Source of the DNA: Physcomitrium patens | Taxonomy: Eukaryota > Streptophyta > Bryopsida > Funariales > Funariaceae | Assembly: GCF_000002425.4 (NCBI RefSeq) | Contig: NC_037272.1 | Span: forward strand, 15,017,599 to 15,081,598 | Direction of reading: 5' to 3' | DNA: 64,000 nt | Shown: piece after piece, positions 39,301 through 52,810 of the stretch | How positions within the stretch are numbered: the stretch's first letter is position 1 | Layout: the number at the start of each line of letters is the position of its first letter | The notes under the pieces: generated by a model | The model's input: the letters and a program-made list of their open reading frames with translations, nothing else | Told to the model about the DNA's origin: nothing | Databases searched by the model: none | Translations under genes and position numbers: made by a program

Positions 39301-41649
39301 GCATGACATTATATTCAAAATGTCCATACTTAGTCCAAAAAGTAGTCTTCCATTCATCTCCTTCTTTGATACGAATTAAGTTGTATGCACCTCATAGATC
39401 TATTTGGTATAGATCTTTGCTTGATTGAGTTAGTCAAAAAGTCCTGAAATCAAAGGTAAAGGATACCTATTCTTAATGATGATCTTATTGAGTCCTTGAT
39501 AATCCATACATCCACAGAGATCCATCTTTCTTCTTCACAAATAAGATAGGAGCTCCAGCTAGGGATTTAGAATGGCGTATGAAGTTCTTTACCAAGTTCT
39601 TATTAATGTACTCTTTTAATACAGTAAACTTATTTTACAATAAGCTATAGATTGATCCAAATGATAGTTGAGTTCTATCTTGTAAATTAATTGAACAATC
39701 ATAAGATTGATGCTTTGGAAAAATATTTGTATTCTTCTTTTCAAAAACGTCTTGAAATTCTTCATATTGGTTAGGAATATCAATTGACATTTTTTTACCA
39801 TTAAAAATAGACATAGCATATATAATAAAAGATGATCTTTCTTTTGTAGCATGCATGAAAGCTCTCACATCTATCAGTAAAGGTTTGGAAGTACTAGATT
39901 TTTGTACTTCTATTTTGCTAAGTTGATCTTCGATTATATTATTGAAAAAGTTAAGATTAGGAAAAATCCAATTTATTTGAAGATTATATTTTTCTAGCCA
40001 CAATAATTCTAAAATAACCAAATTGAAAGGAGATCTTATTATACTAAATACTATTAAATTTTTATGATCTTTAATTGTTACATCTAAAAAATAGTCTCGT
40101 GGATAATATTTCTGAAAGATAACAAACGACCATCTATGACTTATACATGTACAGATTTAGTTTTCTTGACTATAGGTATTTTTTAATTTTTGACAAAATC
40201 TTCATCTATAAAACAAATTGAGGCTCTTGAATCTAATAAGACAAAGACTTTGTGATTTTTAGGTCCTAAATATACATGTATTATAAAATAAGTTGAGAGG
40301 TTTGAGGAGAGAATAAGACCTTTATTAGGTATTGTATATAATTTCAGCCACATGGTTCCTATTATAGTTGGAGAAACTTATTTTTTGACAAATGATTTTC
40401 TTTGGTAATCATGCTCTTCATTTTATAATTGCATTGTTTCTTTTGACAATGTTGAGTAGTGTGCTTAGCTTCTCCAGAGTATAAACACAAACCCTATTGG
40501 TAATGTTGAGTCTTTTCTTGCTCTGTGAGAATTTTAAAACGTATCATATCAATTTGCATTGGTTCAAGCCTTGATGAATACGTTTCAGAAAACTTGAAAG
40601 TTTCTACCATTACTTGACTTATTCCTTTCCAACCAAGTCTTTGTTCTTGACGCCTTTTAAATAATCGATTGTTGCATGCAATGGCTTGAGCAATAAATTG
40701 TTTCAAAGTTTTTACTTTTGGCATTGTTAATAACAAATCTTTGACACTATACTTTAATCCATATCAAAATTGATTAATGAGTGCTTTGTCATTCTAATCT
40801 ACATCATAAGCAAGGTTTTGGAATTCAGTAGCATATGTAGTCGCTTATTGTGATCTTTGTCGTAAAGATAAGAGTTTAATCTCTACTACTTGTTCTTGAT
40901 CACTTTCTCTAAATGTGACTGTAAATACTTCTAGGAATGAATTCAAATCATAAAGGAGTAAAAAATATTTTTTTTTATTAAAGATACAAACTAAGAGAGA
41001 GCACTTCATGATAGAAGTGTACCTATGAATTTAACTTGAATAAATCCATCAAGATATTAAAAAAGGTACAATCTTAGATAGAGCTTGATTTATTGCAAAA
41101 ATCTTCAAAAATTTGATCTTGTTCCATTAAACTTCTCAAGCATACTAATCCTTGTCCCAGTCATACATGTAGAAGCAAAATTCCCTGCATTTGGTTGTGA
41201 GATTGATCTAATTGCTTCCTTCAATTGCACAACTTCTTGTTGCACATTCTGAACTTCTTCTATAAGTGTAGGCATAGTGCTTCCATGATTCGAATTATAA
41301 ATACATGAGATTATCACTCTAAGAGTCTCAACAAGTTCATGAAGATTTGCAATAGTTATAAATCTATTCTCACTTCTGTTAGGTGTAGCGTCCATAATCT
41401 TTCCTTCCATAGGCAAATCAAATAAATCCAAAAAATTAAATTAAAGGAAGGTAATCTACAACCTCTAACAAAAATTTCGACAAAGAAGGATAATTCATTC
41501 TCTTTAAGGAAAGATCAGTATTAGAAAAAAAGATTTTTTTTATTAAAAGGTGTATAGTCTATAACCTTCAAAATACAATAATAGAAGTTGAGGTAATCTA
41601 CTCACTTCTAAAACAAGACAAAAATAATACGTTAATACTCTTGTCAAAC

Positions 41650-41895
41650 TGTCAGGGATATGAATCTCAAAAAAAGAAAATCCTTGATACATTCTTGTGT
41701 CATTGAAGTGAATTAGAAAGTCACTCAAAAGGTAATGTAATATTAACTAGAATGGCTATTGCCAAAAACAAGAAGACTAGAAAGTCTTGAAATAAGACTA
41801 ATGATTAGAACGACATTGATAAGAGTGAAGAAGGCTTTACTCTTGCCTCTATATATACTCTTAACTAGAAACTATGTGGCAATGTCCTATATGAC
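41650..41895 (-). repeat. 5' LTR of element 2, inner part
   Basis: This is the downstream half of the 5' LTR. It ends (minus strand) with CCCTGACA, followed inwards by GT and the primer-like TTGACAAGAGT at 41637-41647. It is cut at 41895 by the insertion of element 3; the rest of the LTR resumes at 48095. Confidence 0.82.
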
Positions 41896-42456
41896 TGTCA
41901 TAGACATACTCATGTAAGCCAATAATTACATATATAAATAGGTAGAAGTAAGTAAAAGTAGATAAAAGTAAGTTAATTCTATAGTATTTGATATGGAAGC
42001 TTTTTAGAAGCTTCATAGATAGTGCTTTGACTTTATAGGTGTCTTTAATTGATTTTTTGGATTAGAAACGTAGTCAACAAGTTGGCCATGTACCACACAT
42101 GTTGTTAGCTTGAAGACCAAGCTAATAATGTGGCCCACATGTAGAAAAACTTGCCTTGTAAGTCAAGGCATGTATCCTACAAAGTCAACACATATTGAAG
42201 GTCCTATAGAACATCGCCACATAGCTCCTAGTTAAATAGTATATATAGAAACAAGAGTGAAGCCTTCTTCACTCTTGTCAACTCCTTTCTTATTTTCAGT
42301 CTAGTTTCAAGCGTCTTCATGTATTCTAATCTTTGGCAATAGCCATTCCAGTTTCTCTTTCAATATACATACTTGTTTATTTATATTTTGTTACCTTTCT
42401 TTGAGTGAAGGTTCACTTATTTGAATTACTTTTTCATCGAGTTCTTCTCCTTGACA
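41896..42456 (+). repeat. 5' LTR of element 3
   Basis: It starts TGTCATAGAC right after the ATGAC duplication and ends TTGACA at 42451-42456. It holds the TATA box near 42238, the hairpin with arms AACAAGAGTGAAG and CTTCACTCTTGTC near 42249-42279, and is followed after GA by the primer-like site TTGATAAGAGT. Confidence 0.88.
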
Positions 42457-45400
42457 GATTGATAAGAGTACACTTACAATATTAGAGCTTTGTCTTTTCT
42501 TGATTAAGAGTGGATTATCCTTTTTTCTTGATAAGATATAAGCAAATTAAGTATTGTGGATTACCCTCTTTTAAACTCATATTATTTTTAGTATTTTCTT
42601 TGTTCTCAAGTCCGTTTTCTTACTTGTCTTGAGCAATATTAGATTTTTTTTTTCTAAGTGTTACCACGGTAGAGCTTGTCGAATTGAAGAGTGCAATGAT
42701 ATAAATGCAAGAACAATTGATGCAATTAATAATTGTGATGCATCAACTTAATTCACCAACAGAAAGAAGAACAAAAATAATAGAAAGTGGAGATGTAGAG
42801 ATGGTCAGAGTTGTCTCAACATCTACATCGAATCATGCCCCTTCTTCCATGGTGGAACACCATTCAAATGCTAGAGAATCAAGAATTACCTTATTTGAAA
42901 AATTTGATGGTACGAGATCAAAGTTTCGAGGATTCATTAATTAAGTACAATTGACAATCAAACTTCAACCCCAAAGCTATTCAACTCGAAGATTACAAGT
43001 CAGGTTTATTGAAACACTACTTTCTGATTCTATATTATCATGGTTTTCATCTTTTCTTGAACGACAAGATCCAATATTGGATGATTTAGAAGCTTTTTTG
43101 GTGGAATTTTGATCTATGTATGGAAAACATAATACAGTTCGTATTGCAACAAATAAGATCCGTATCTTACGACAAAGCAATCGATGTATAACAACATATG
43201 CTTCATAATTTTGACAACTTACGATTGATATCAAGTGGGATGATGCTACATTCATTAGCCAATTCCTTTATGGACTACAATATGAGATAAAAAAAATTGA
43301 TGCTCAATTTATTCGATCCTATAACATTGAGTCAAGCAATTGATTTTGTTGTAAAATGTGACAATCGACTTTTTAAATTTTGATCTAAGAGTCTCATAAG
43401 TAGGTCTCAACATTATTACAATTCAATGACAACACCTACGTCTTTTCAACATATATCTTTATAAGTAAAAGATATGTAAATCGATGTAATACATTTCAAA
43501 CCTCTTACTGAACAAAAAAAAATTTGTTGTCATCAAAAAGGATTATGTTTATATTGTGGAGAACCAAAATACACTGCTCAACATTATCCAAAGAAACAAC
43601 GCAACCACAAAATGAAGATTATGGTTGTCAAAGAAGGCAATATATCAGAAAACGAATTTGTCCAGCTACAATAGGGACCAAGCAGATAGAACCTTGCACA
43701 ATATCTAGTAAAGGTCCTATTCTTTCTTTAGAACCCTCTCCTTGTTTTACATTAAATATTATTTTAGGACCTAAACATTACAAAGCCTGTGCCTTGTTAG
43801 ATTCAAGAGCCTCAGCATGTTTCTTAGATGAAGAATTTACTAAAAGATATAGCATATCTTTAGTAAAGAAAACTAAACGTGTTCATGTAGAAGTCATAGA
43901 TGGTTGTCCATTGTCTTCTAGAGATATTACTCACGGAATCCTTCCTATAGAAGTAATAATCAATGATCATAATAGCTTTGTAGTATTTAATATCATTAGA
44001 TCTTCCTCTAATCCAGTCATTTTAGATTTATTGTGGTAAGAAAAATACAACCCTCAAATAGATTGGATTTTCTGAACTCTTACTTTTTTAAAAAGTAAAA
44101 CTACTAGTGTAGTTAATCAAGTAGAGAGTCATAAGTCCAGTTCAATTAAACCCGTGTTTATAGCTGCAAAAGCTTTCTTGCATGCTGTTATGAAAGAATC
44201 ACTATGTATTATTTATGCCACACCCGTTTCTAATGGTGCAAAGACTTCACGTGGCATTCCAAGCCAATATCAAGAATTTCAAGATGTATTTGAAAAAAAG
44301 AATGTGGATACACTTTCAAAACATCGTCTCTATGATTGCTGAATTGAATTTCAAAAAAGAGCACAACCACCATTCGGACCAATCTACAGTTTATCATAAA
44401 ATGAGTTAACTGAACTCAAGGAGTATATTGAAGAAAATCTAGCCAAGAATTTCATATGCCATTCTAAATCTCTGGCATGAGCTCCAATTCTATTTGTGAA
44501 GAAAAAAGATGGATCATTGCGGATGTGTGTTGATTATTGTGGACTCAACAAGATTACCATCAAGAACAAGTATCTACTACCTTTAATAGTTGGACTTCTT
44601 GATCAGTTGAATCAAGCTAAGATCTATACAAAAATAGATCTCTGGAGAGCATACAATCTACTACGCATCAAAGAAGGAGATGAATGGAAGATTGTGTTTC
44701 GAACTAGGTATGGACATTTTGAATACAACGTCATGCCTTTTGGACTTACAAATGCACTAACAGCTTTTCAACATCTAATGAATGATATTTTTTGAGAGTT
44801 TTTGGACAATATTGTAGTCTGTTATATAGACGACATCTTGATCTATTCTAAGAATCCAAAAGAATATGAACTTTATGTTTGTTATGTATTAAAAAAATTA
44901 AGAGATGTGAGACTCTATGCAAATCTTCATCAAAGACTTTTTTTGAGTTGTAGCTCCACTTATACGTTTGACTTATAAAGACAAACTCCAATGGAATCAA
45001 GAAGCGGAAGTTGCTTTTGAATCTTTGAAGATAGCATTTGTTTCTGCACAAATCTTATATCGTGTTGATTTTTTCAAAGCATTTTTTATGGAAACAGATG
45101 CACTAGACTTTCCTTTGGGTGTGGTTTAGTCACAAATGGGAACAGATGACAAAATTCATCCAATAGCCTTTCATTCAAGAAAATTTTTAGCAGCAAAAAT
45201 CAATTATGAGATCCATGACAAAGAACTTCTTGCAATTGAGGATTCTTTTTAAGAATGATGTCATTAACTAGAAGGTGCTTCCAATCTAGTCACCATGTAT
45301 ATGGATCATAAGAACCTTGACTATTTCATATCAGTACATGTATTAAATCGTCGTTAAGCTTGTTGGAGCATGTCTTTATCAAGATTCGAGTTCATCATCA

Positions 45401-47556
45401 CTTATCAGTCAAGAAAATAATAAGGTTTGTCCGATGCCTTGTCTACATGTTTTTATCTTATACCAAAAGAAGGAGATGCAGCTTTTGAACAACAAAGAAT
45501 GGTTCTCTTGAAGCAGGAGCAATTTCATCTTTGGGCAATAAAATCAACATTGACTGTTGATTTAAATTTTTTCAAGTAATTCTAGTTAAATATGTCTTTA
45601 TTCCCTCTTGTTCATGATATCAAGAATAATTCTTCTAAATCTCATAATCCCTCTAAATTCGAGTTCAAGAACAATCTACTCTATTTCCAAGGATGCCTAT
45701 ATGTTTCAGAAGGAGAAGTACATTTACGTGTTCTTCAAGCTCGTCATGACTTTCAAGCAGCAGGATATTTTGGATACAATAAGACTTTGGAGGTGATATC
45801 TAAGGATTTTTGGTGGCCTCAAATGTGGAAGACAATCAAAGATTTTATACAATCATGTGATGTTTGCTCAAGATCAAAAATTCCTCGTCATCGACCTTTT
45901 GGACTTCTTCAGCCATTACCCATTCTAGAACAACCATGATCTTCTATTTCTATGGACTTCATCATGGATCTTCCAATCTCAAGTTTTTATGACTCTATAT
46001 TCGTGATAGTAGATCGTTTCACCAAGATGGCACATTTTGTACCATGTACAAAATTTATCACAGGTGAAGAAACAACTAAGCTCTTTCTTGACAATATCTA
46101 TCGCTATCATGGATTACTCAAGGATATTATATCAGATAAGGAAACTCAGTTTGTATCAAGATTTTGGAGAACCCTTTTCAAGATTCTAAAAGTGGATATA
46201 AAACTATCTTCGGCATTCCATCCTCAAACTGATAGACAAACGGAGCGTATTAATCAAGTTTTGGAGCAATATTTAAGATGTATCATTAACTACCAACAAG
46301 CTGATTGGACAACTCTTTTTTCCATTGATAGATTTTGCTTATAATAATATGGTGCATTCTTCTATGCAACAAACACCTTTCTTTATCAATTATGGTTATC
46401 ATCCACGACTACACACATTTGATTTTTCAAAAGTTGATAATCTTGCAACAGAAGATATAGCAAATTGGTTGTTAGAGTTACATGCAACAATGAAGGCGTA
46501 ATTAAAAGAAGCTCAAGAACGACAAAAGATAAATGTGGATGTCTATCGAAAGAACAACCACCATTCCACATGGGCGATAAGGTATGGTTACTTTGTCACA
46601 ATATCAAGACTACTTGTCCTTGTGATAAGTTGGACTATCGGAGGCTTAGACTATTTTTATATTTTTGCACAAATCAATCTAGTTGCATATCGTTTAATCT
46701 ATTGGAGTCAATAAAAATCCATCCAGTATTCCACGTATCTCTTCTTGAAATATACAAGACAATGGACATATTAAAAAGATGACAAGCTCCACCTCCTCCT
46801 ATAGAAGTGGACAATAATAAAGAGTTTGAAGTAGAAGAAGTCTTAGATTCAAGATGGCGCCAAAATAAATTAGAATATCTTATCCATTGGCATGGATATG
46901 ATATTAGTGAATGCACATGGGAGCCAATAAAAAATCTTACAAATACAGCAAAGGCCATGGAGGCTTTTCATTGATGAAATCCATTAAAATCAAGATGAAA
47001 ACCATCTTTATAAAAGAAACAACATCTAGGCAAGATAACATTCTACTTTCAGTCCTTGTTTGTAGCTTCTTTGTAGTTGTGATGCTCGGGAGATGGAAAA
47101 CCAACAACTAACGAATTTGACTCAAGAACCTTTATTTATTGACCTGTCGGATGAGGCATTATGATTGAGGCAACCTTTAAGATGACGCAATCGAGATGAA
47201 GATCTTCAAGAACGACATATTCTTCCTCGAATAGATGGCGAGATATTACACATTTGATATCATGACCTTGGAAGGGACTCCTGATGTTTGGTGATTTTAC
47301 TAGAAGTAGGAACAATTCCTGATGGTGTTCCAAATGTTCTATTCGAAGGAAGTTATGAAGGCCTCAATAATGATCAAATAATAGGGTGGTCTTCTTGCCC
47401 TGATATGGAATACTACCGATGGTTGAGAGGACCTATCAATCATCTTTGAAGAGAACAAAGATCAGAGTATGTGGCAAATATAATTCGTAGCATCATAGAT
47501 TTTTTCAACATATGATGACCACTCCTCATGGAATTCATTCCTAGAAATGAGGGTAA

Positions 47557-48089
47557 TATCACAGACACACTCATATAAGCTAGTAATTACATATATTAAT
47601 AAGAAGAAGTAAGTAATACTAAATAAAAATAAGTTAATTCTATAGTATTTTGTATGGTAGCTTTTTAGAAGCTTCATAGACGTTGCTTTGACTTTTTAAG
47701 TGTCTTTAATTAACTTTTTGGATTAGAAACATTGTCAACAAGTTGGCCATGTGCCACACATGTTGTTGGCTTCAAGATCAAGCTAACAATGTGGCCCACA
47801 CGTAGAAAAGCTAGCCTTGTAAGTCAAGGTAAGTGTCCTATAAAGTCAATACATATTGAAGGTCCCATAGAACATCGCCACATAGCCCCTAGTTACATAG
47901 TATATAAAGAGACAAGAGTGAAGCCTTCTTCACACTTGTCAATTCTTTTCTTGTTTTCAATCTAGTTTCAAGAGTCTTCATGTTTTCTAGTCTTTGGCAA
48001 TAGCCATTCTAATTTCTCTTTCAATATACATACTTTTTTATTTATATTTTGTTACTTTTCTTTAAGTGAAGGCTCACTTGTCCTTCACA
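47557..48089 (+). repeat. 3' LTR of element 3
   Basis: It follows the purine tract AGAAATGAGGGTAA, starts TATCACAGAC and ends CTTCACA immediately before the second ATGAC. It is about 12% diverged from the 5' LTR by hand alignment. Confidence 0.86.
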
Positions 48090-48094
48090 ATGAC

Positions 48095-48367
48095 TTCCAA
48101 AACATGTTGACTTTGCTAGCGACATGACTTAACTTGCAAGACAAGTTATGTATGTATGCGCCACATAGTTAGCATGTTTTCTAAGCTACCAACACGTGGT
48201 TAACTTGTTGGCCAAGTTTCCAACCTACAAACATATCTAAAGTCAAAACTACATCTATGAAGCTTCTAAGAAGCTTCTCTAAAAGACTTTATGAAATTAA
48301 TCTATATTTACCTACTTCTATTTAATCATATAAGTAATTATTGAAATCAATGTAGATGTCCATGATA
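48095..48367 (-). repeat. 5' LTR of element 2, outer part
   Basis: It continues the LTR interrupted at 41895: the 3' LTR of element 2 reads through this junction as one sequence (near 35995-36025). The LTR start is at about 48367 (minus strand TATCATGGACATC). Confidence 0.82.
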
Positions 48368-48899
48368 GTAGCTATGTTAACAAAATAAAAGTTGGATGAA
48401 ATATTTTAATATTATAAGAACAAAAGTTATATGAAATTAGATAGAAAAATATTACTCAAAGTAAAATTCTAGATGTTAAAAAGTGGAATTAGATAATATA
48501 AACAATCCTAATTAAAAAGATGCTTAAAAATATATGTATTTATATTACTTTATATATATTAAAAATAAAATAGATAATTTTGACTTATTATTAAGTAATA
48601 GAATTTTTTTAATGAATCTTTAAAAAATTCTAAAGAATTTTTTAAAATATCCACAATGTATGCATCAAATTACTATTTCAAATGTTTTTCGCTAGAAAAT
48701 AGTTTCATGCATTTCTTTCTATGAAGTATTTTATGAAGATTTAGAAGAAATAAAAATATAATTAAAAATAGAGCAGAAAATTAATTTTTCATAGAATAAT
48801 TCTATTAAGAGAAGGTCTTTTTTAAAGTGTAGAATATAAAATTTTAAAAAATTTCATACAAAAAGTCTAGATTTTAATCACAAGATAACTTTTCAATGA

Positions 48900-49900
48900 T
48901 AAATAACATAAAGATTTCTTAGAATATTATACAAGAAAAGATGAGAATCTTAACAAGACTTCAAAAATTATATATGCTGATCCTTATTTTTTTATTAGAA
49001 AAAAAAATTGTATTAGAAACTTTGAAGCCAAAAATATTATTTAATATAGCTAACATAATGTTTATTCAAATGTTGATAAAATTATTAAAATTAATTTTTG
49101 TAAAAGTAATACATCCAAATTAAACAATTTTTTTATCATTTAGATTTGTACTAGATAATATATTTGTGATCTAAGAAATGCTAATTTAAAAAAAGGTCTT
49201 ATGAAGACTTGTTTGTATTATAAATAAAATCTTAAAAGCTTGTTATATAGTATAATAGAAATATTTTTTGAACAAATAGAAAAAAATAGATTCTATTGCA
49301 ATATTTTTATATTTGATAAAGCTGGTATTTAAAGAAGAAAAACACCTCTATTAATATATATATATATATATATATATATTAGATACAAAATTTAAAAAAT
49401 TAATACTATTAATATTATACTAAATTTAATGTGGCATGTTGCATTATAATTATGAAGATATTATTGTTTTATCTCTTCTAATGCTTTTCTTTGATATAGA
49501 CTAAAATTCTTAAAGCTATAGATTAATATCAGTTAAACCAAAAGTTAAGAAATTGGCTAAAAGACTTTGAATGTATTCAAGTTTCAAACCACTTATGGCA
49601 TCTAAGATCCAAAATTTTAAATAGAATAAATAAAGAATCAATTAAAGTTATTCTATATTTACATATAAAATCTCTTGTAATATATTATAAAACTTGGAAT
49701 AGATTGTTATAGTAGAATTAATAATTCTTAACTATTAGCTTTCAAATCTGAGATTAAAAAAATATATATATTAGAGTTGCATAGAAACAATTTTCAATGC
49801 ACCAAAGATACAATAAAGATAGATGATCTTTTAATTATATCCTTAAAAGAAGAATTTGTCAAATTTGGCTTAAATTTCTAATTTTCTTTTAATAAATTAT
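48900..49900 (+). mobile_element. Probable LINE reverse transcriptase remnant
   Basis: Around 48941-49190 plus-strand reading resembles the LINE RT core: LKPKILFNIANIMF (family pattern RPISLLNVxYKI), then VIHPN, a stop, and RFVLDNIFVI (family pattern IIHPNQxxFVxGRxILDNI). Downstream to about 49560 a few LINE-like fragments can be guessed (KLEINIS-like, frame broken). It has many stops, no endonuclease domain was recognised and no clear poly(A) tail was located. A plant LINE is the best fit, but the assignment rests on a short region. Confidence 0.45.
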
Positions 49901-50850
49901 CTTCTATCATCTTGTTTATTAATCCAAATAAATATATTAGAAAATAGAATTTTCCATAAAAAATTAAATTATTAAATTTATTTGTGTAGTTTTATAGAAG
50001 ATATAATTTGATCTACATAATTTTAGTTGATAGATCCTAACCTAATTATATATGATAGGTAATATCTTTTCATGAAAATACTTGATAATATAGAATTTTT
50101 TTGGATTATATTTAAATTTAAAGTATTTTATTATATTAAAAAAGAACTAAGAAAAAAAAAGTTAAAAAATTGAATGATAAAAATAATTTTAAATTTTTTT
50201 AAAGTAATAATGCTTGATTAATTTGGAAATTAAATATAGCTAAAAATAAGAAATAATTTCTAATAAAACTAAAGATATAGTTGAATTTTATATTTTATTT
50301 TAGATCTTATAGTATTTAAGTAGAAATTTTAAAAAGTTATGACAATATATAATAAAATTAAAAAATACTTCTAAAAATATTACATTTGTGATAGGATTTG
50401 ATATCAAAAAAATAGAAAAGTATCATTTATCTAAACTACTTATTCAATTAGAAGAATATATGGTTTATGATCAAATTTCTAAAGAAAATAATAACAATTT
50501 TGCTAACATGACATAAAAAAAAATTATTAAAAAAAAAAGAAATATTTTATAATAACTCATCAACAAACTCTCTACCATTTGTGATTGGAAAAAAAAAACA
50601 TATATATATATGTCATATATTTATATATATATGTATATTGCTTATATATATTGCTTATATATATAGATTGCTTATATATATATGTCATATATAAAAAACA
50701 CATATATCATATATTTATATGTTTTTTTTTTTTATATATATATATATATATATATAAGCAATATACAATACCTCAAGATGGCATAACCATATACTCATAA
50801 ATAGATATACATAGTTTGCATTTGGTAAAATATCCCCTCATGTCTACTTT
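49900..50850. repeat. AT-rich stretch with long TA-rich microsatellites
   Basis: I see no gene. TATATATGTCATATA-type and (TA)n repeats fill about 50600-50760. Confidence 0.55.
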
Positions 50851-52810
50851 TTGGAACAAGAATATGATGACATAAAGCGGAACCTGGGCAATAATAAAAA
50901 TAATAATAATAAGTAAATTAAGCCGGCGAAGTTCAATCCTCATGTATAGTCATCTAGCCGCTATGTGTGTACGTATGTAAGTGCAGACATGTGTGTGTAA
51001 CATGAATAGGGCTATAAATAAAAGCGCAAGATTGAAAAAACATTTACAATATTGAAAAAAATTCCAACTCAACAATACAAAATATTGAACATAAACCAGT
51101 GTAAACATTAATGCTATTCAGATTCTGCATCATATTTAAAATAAACAGTTTTTCCTCAGGTTTTCCGGATTCGTGGAGAATACGTTAATGCTTCTCGGAG
51201 CTGGCTTCCGCCCTCGTCGCCTGCCGGTCCTGTTCTCTGATCAAGCTCTTAATATGGCTTGGCCTGAAATTGATGCTCGGAGGATAACCTGACACAGTGA
51301 TGGTTTTTCCTTGCTCTTCGCAGTCTGCCCAGCAACAATACATCACGATTAGTATGAATGGTACTGGTTCCACAGACTTGCCTTTAACTTAGAACATGGA
51401 GGTGCAATCGCATAGCGAATGAAACATACCGAAACCTTGAAAAGACTAATGGAGCTGCTCTCGAATGGCTTGGATGTGCAAGGTATTGCTGAGTAGGAAA
51501 CTTTCTGAAATCCTGCAGTTTGATTACTCCGTACTGCAATCTAGTTTGACCTGCTTTACTAGGGAGAAAATCTGCGACCAAGCATAGTGATCAGAATCCA
51601 CAAGCAAAAAATGAGAATCGCTCATATGCGTAACCCTATTGACTGAAATCAGTTAAGACAAGTCTTTCAACCCCACCACCCCCCACGAAAAAACCACAAT
51701 CCCAGAGCAGGAACAATTGTACTCGCATCGCAACCAGCCACCGACAGCTAAGTTCCAGCACCCCTCATAATGAATCCCCATGGCAACTAGACATTACCTG
51801 CTACCCACAGATGCAAGCAACGAATTAGACTTCGTTGACGCAAATTATAGTAAGTGACACGCTGAAGATAGCCGCCAAGCCTTTGCAAAACATTTAAGTT
51901 GATGCAGCTGAATGTAGACGATCCCAATTTATACCACAAGTGCTGTGAGTCACCAAATCGACTCAAGGTCAGTGTAAGAATAAAATGAATACAAATAGGA
52001 TGCCAAGTCAAATATTTAGGTAAAGGATTACGTTAGAGAAGCTTGGTATAGCGAAATAGTGTTAAGAGAGAACAATCCCCATGATTATCCGAGTATCAGC
52101 CGATAACAAGGATTCTCGAGCGGACGCCGATCCGGGTATCTCGGACTTAACCGCGGTCGAAGTGTCTGGGGTGTACGGGGTCGATAATGCATAAAGTGAA
52201 TGCAACATCAAACACTAAATAAGCTCAACTTGTAAGTCTCTGGAGAGACCAATTCCAAAAGATATCACCTCTAGAAAGGCACTAGAAATACAGAAACAAC
52301 ATCACCCATACAGTGAATGCAACATCAAACACTACATAAGCTCAACTTGTCAGTCTCCAGAGAGACCAATTCCAAAAGATATCACCTCTAGATATCCACC
52401 ACACAAGCTCGACCGAGTGCTTGACGTGCAGATGATTTGCAGTTAAACCAGGGAGAGTGAAGACATACAAAGAGTTGGTGTATCGATCACGTGACTTTAT
52501 GCCGATCGATCCGCAGTGGTGTACAAAAGGCGCAGCTTGCAATCCAAGTTATGCCGACGTTGTCTGCACGAAACAAAAAGTGGGAGCTGCCGGTTACTTG
52601 TTTTTGCACATACAACTTTACTACTAGGGTCACGTCCTCAGGCTCCCAGAAAGGAACCCTCTTCAGAGCAGACGGGAGTGCGACGTCGCTCATACAATGC
52701 TTGGATGTCGGAACAGCAGGGAGCATGCTAAAACGACCAACTCAGAGTCGGCAAACGCGTTGCGATCGTCGGTAAAGCTTTAATCCCGCAGACATTTATC
52801 ATGGGATGCA
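50850..52810 (-). other. GC-richer block with a possible terminal coding exon
   Basis: Base composition rises to near 45-50% GC, as around the known genes. On the minus strand a candidate last exon begins after CTGGGCAG near 51327 and runs DCEEQGKTITVSGYPPSINF then RPSHIKSLIREQDRQ to TAA at 51185. I do not recognise it. Possible upstream exons near 51980-51815 (GDSQHLWYKLGSS) and 52700-52500 are only suggestive. It may be a spliced unknown gene, a pseudogene or a non-coding transcript. Confidence 0.3.
52193..52391 (+). repeat. 114-bp tandem repeat, first array (two copies)
   Basis: AAAGTGAATGCAACATCAAA starts at 52193 and a second copy at about 52310 (117-bp spacing). The units contain CTCAACTTGT, GAGAGACCAATTCC and AAAAGATATCACCTCTAGA. 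The same unit forms the larger array at 54820-55377. Confidence 0.9.

Larger units (their letters stand above)
41896..48089 (+). mobile_element. Element 3: chromovirus nested in the LTR of element 2
   Basis: A 6194-bp element, close relative of element 1: 5' LTR 41896-42456, gag about 42660-43672 with a zinc-knuckle relic, pol about 43690-46980 (protease LLDSRASACFLDE, RT, RNase H, integrase HFVPCTKFI, chromodomain near 46865-46925), the extra reading region about 47095-47515, and 3' LTR 47557-48089. The LTRs differ at roughly one site in eight by hand alignment, plus a short deletion, so it is about ten times older than element 1. It is extensively broken, with more than ten interruptions. 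The pol frame overlaps the end of gag, consistent with frameshift expression. Confidence 0.92.
41891..48094. other. Target-site duplication ATGAC flanking element 3
   Basis: ATGAC at 41891-41895 and ATGAC at 48090-48094 bracket element 3 exactly. This fixes the element ends (TGTCA start, CA end) and proves insertion into the pre-existing LTR of element 2. Confidence 0.88.
35773..48367 (-). mobile_element. Element 2: old minus-strand chromovirus, split by element 3
   Basis: A second chromovirus lies on the minus strand. Its 3' LTR is 35773-36308. The internal region runs 36309-41649 and the 5' LTR is 41650-41895 plus 48095-48367, interrupted by element 3. Parts in reverse: gag about 41430-40440 with a zinc-knuckle relic, protease-RT about 40240-38975 (CYLDDILIYSK near 39220), RNase H about 38800-38400, integrase about 38150-37400 (DSIFVIVYCFTK, FHPQTDGQT), chromodomain about 37050-36900, and the extra reading region about 36700-36330. 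It is extensively broken (well over ten interruptions). It must predate element 3. Its LTRs form a different subfamily from elements 1, 3 and 4 but keep the same termini, hairpin and primer site. Confidence 0.88.

Noticed and set aside
50585-50800. 71-codon frame rich in Tyr/Ile
   Set aside because: It is a translation of TA-rich microsatellite DNA.
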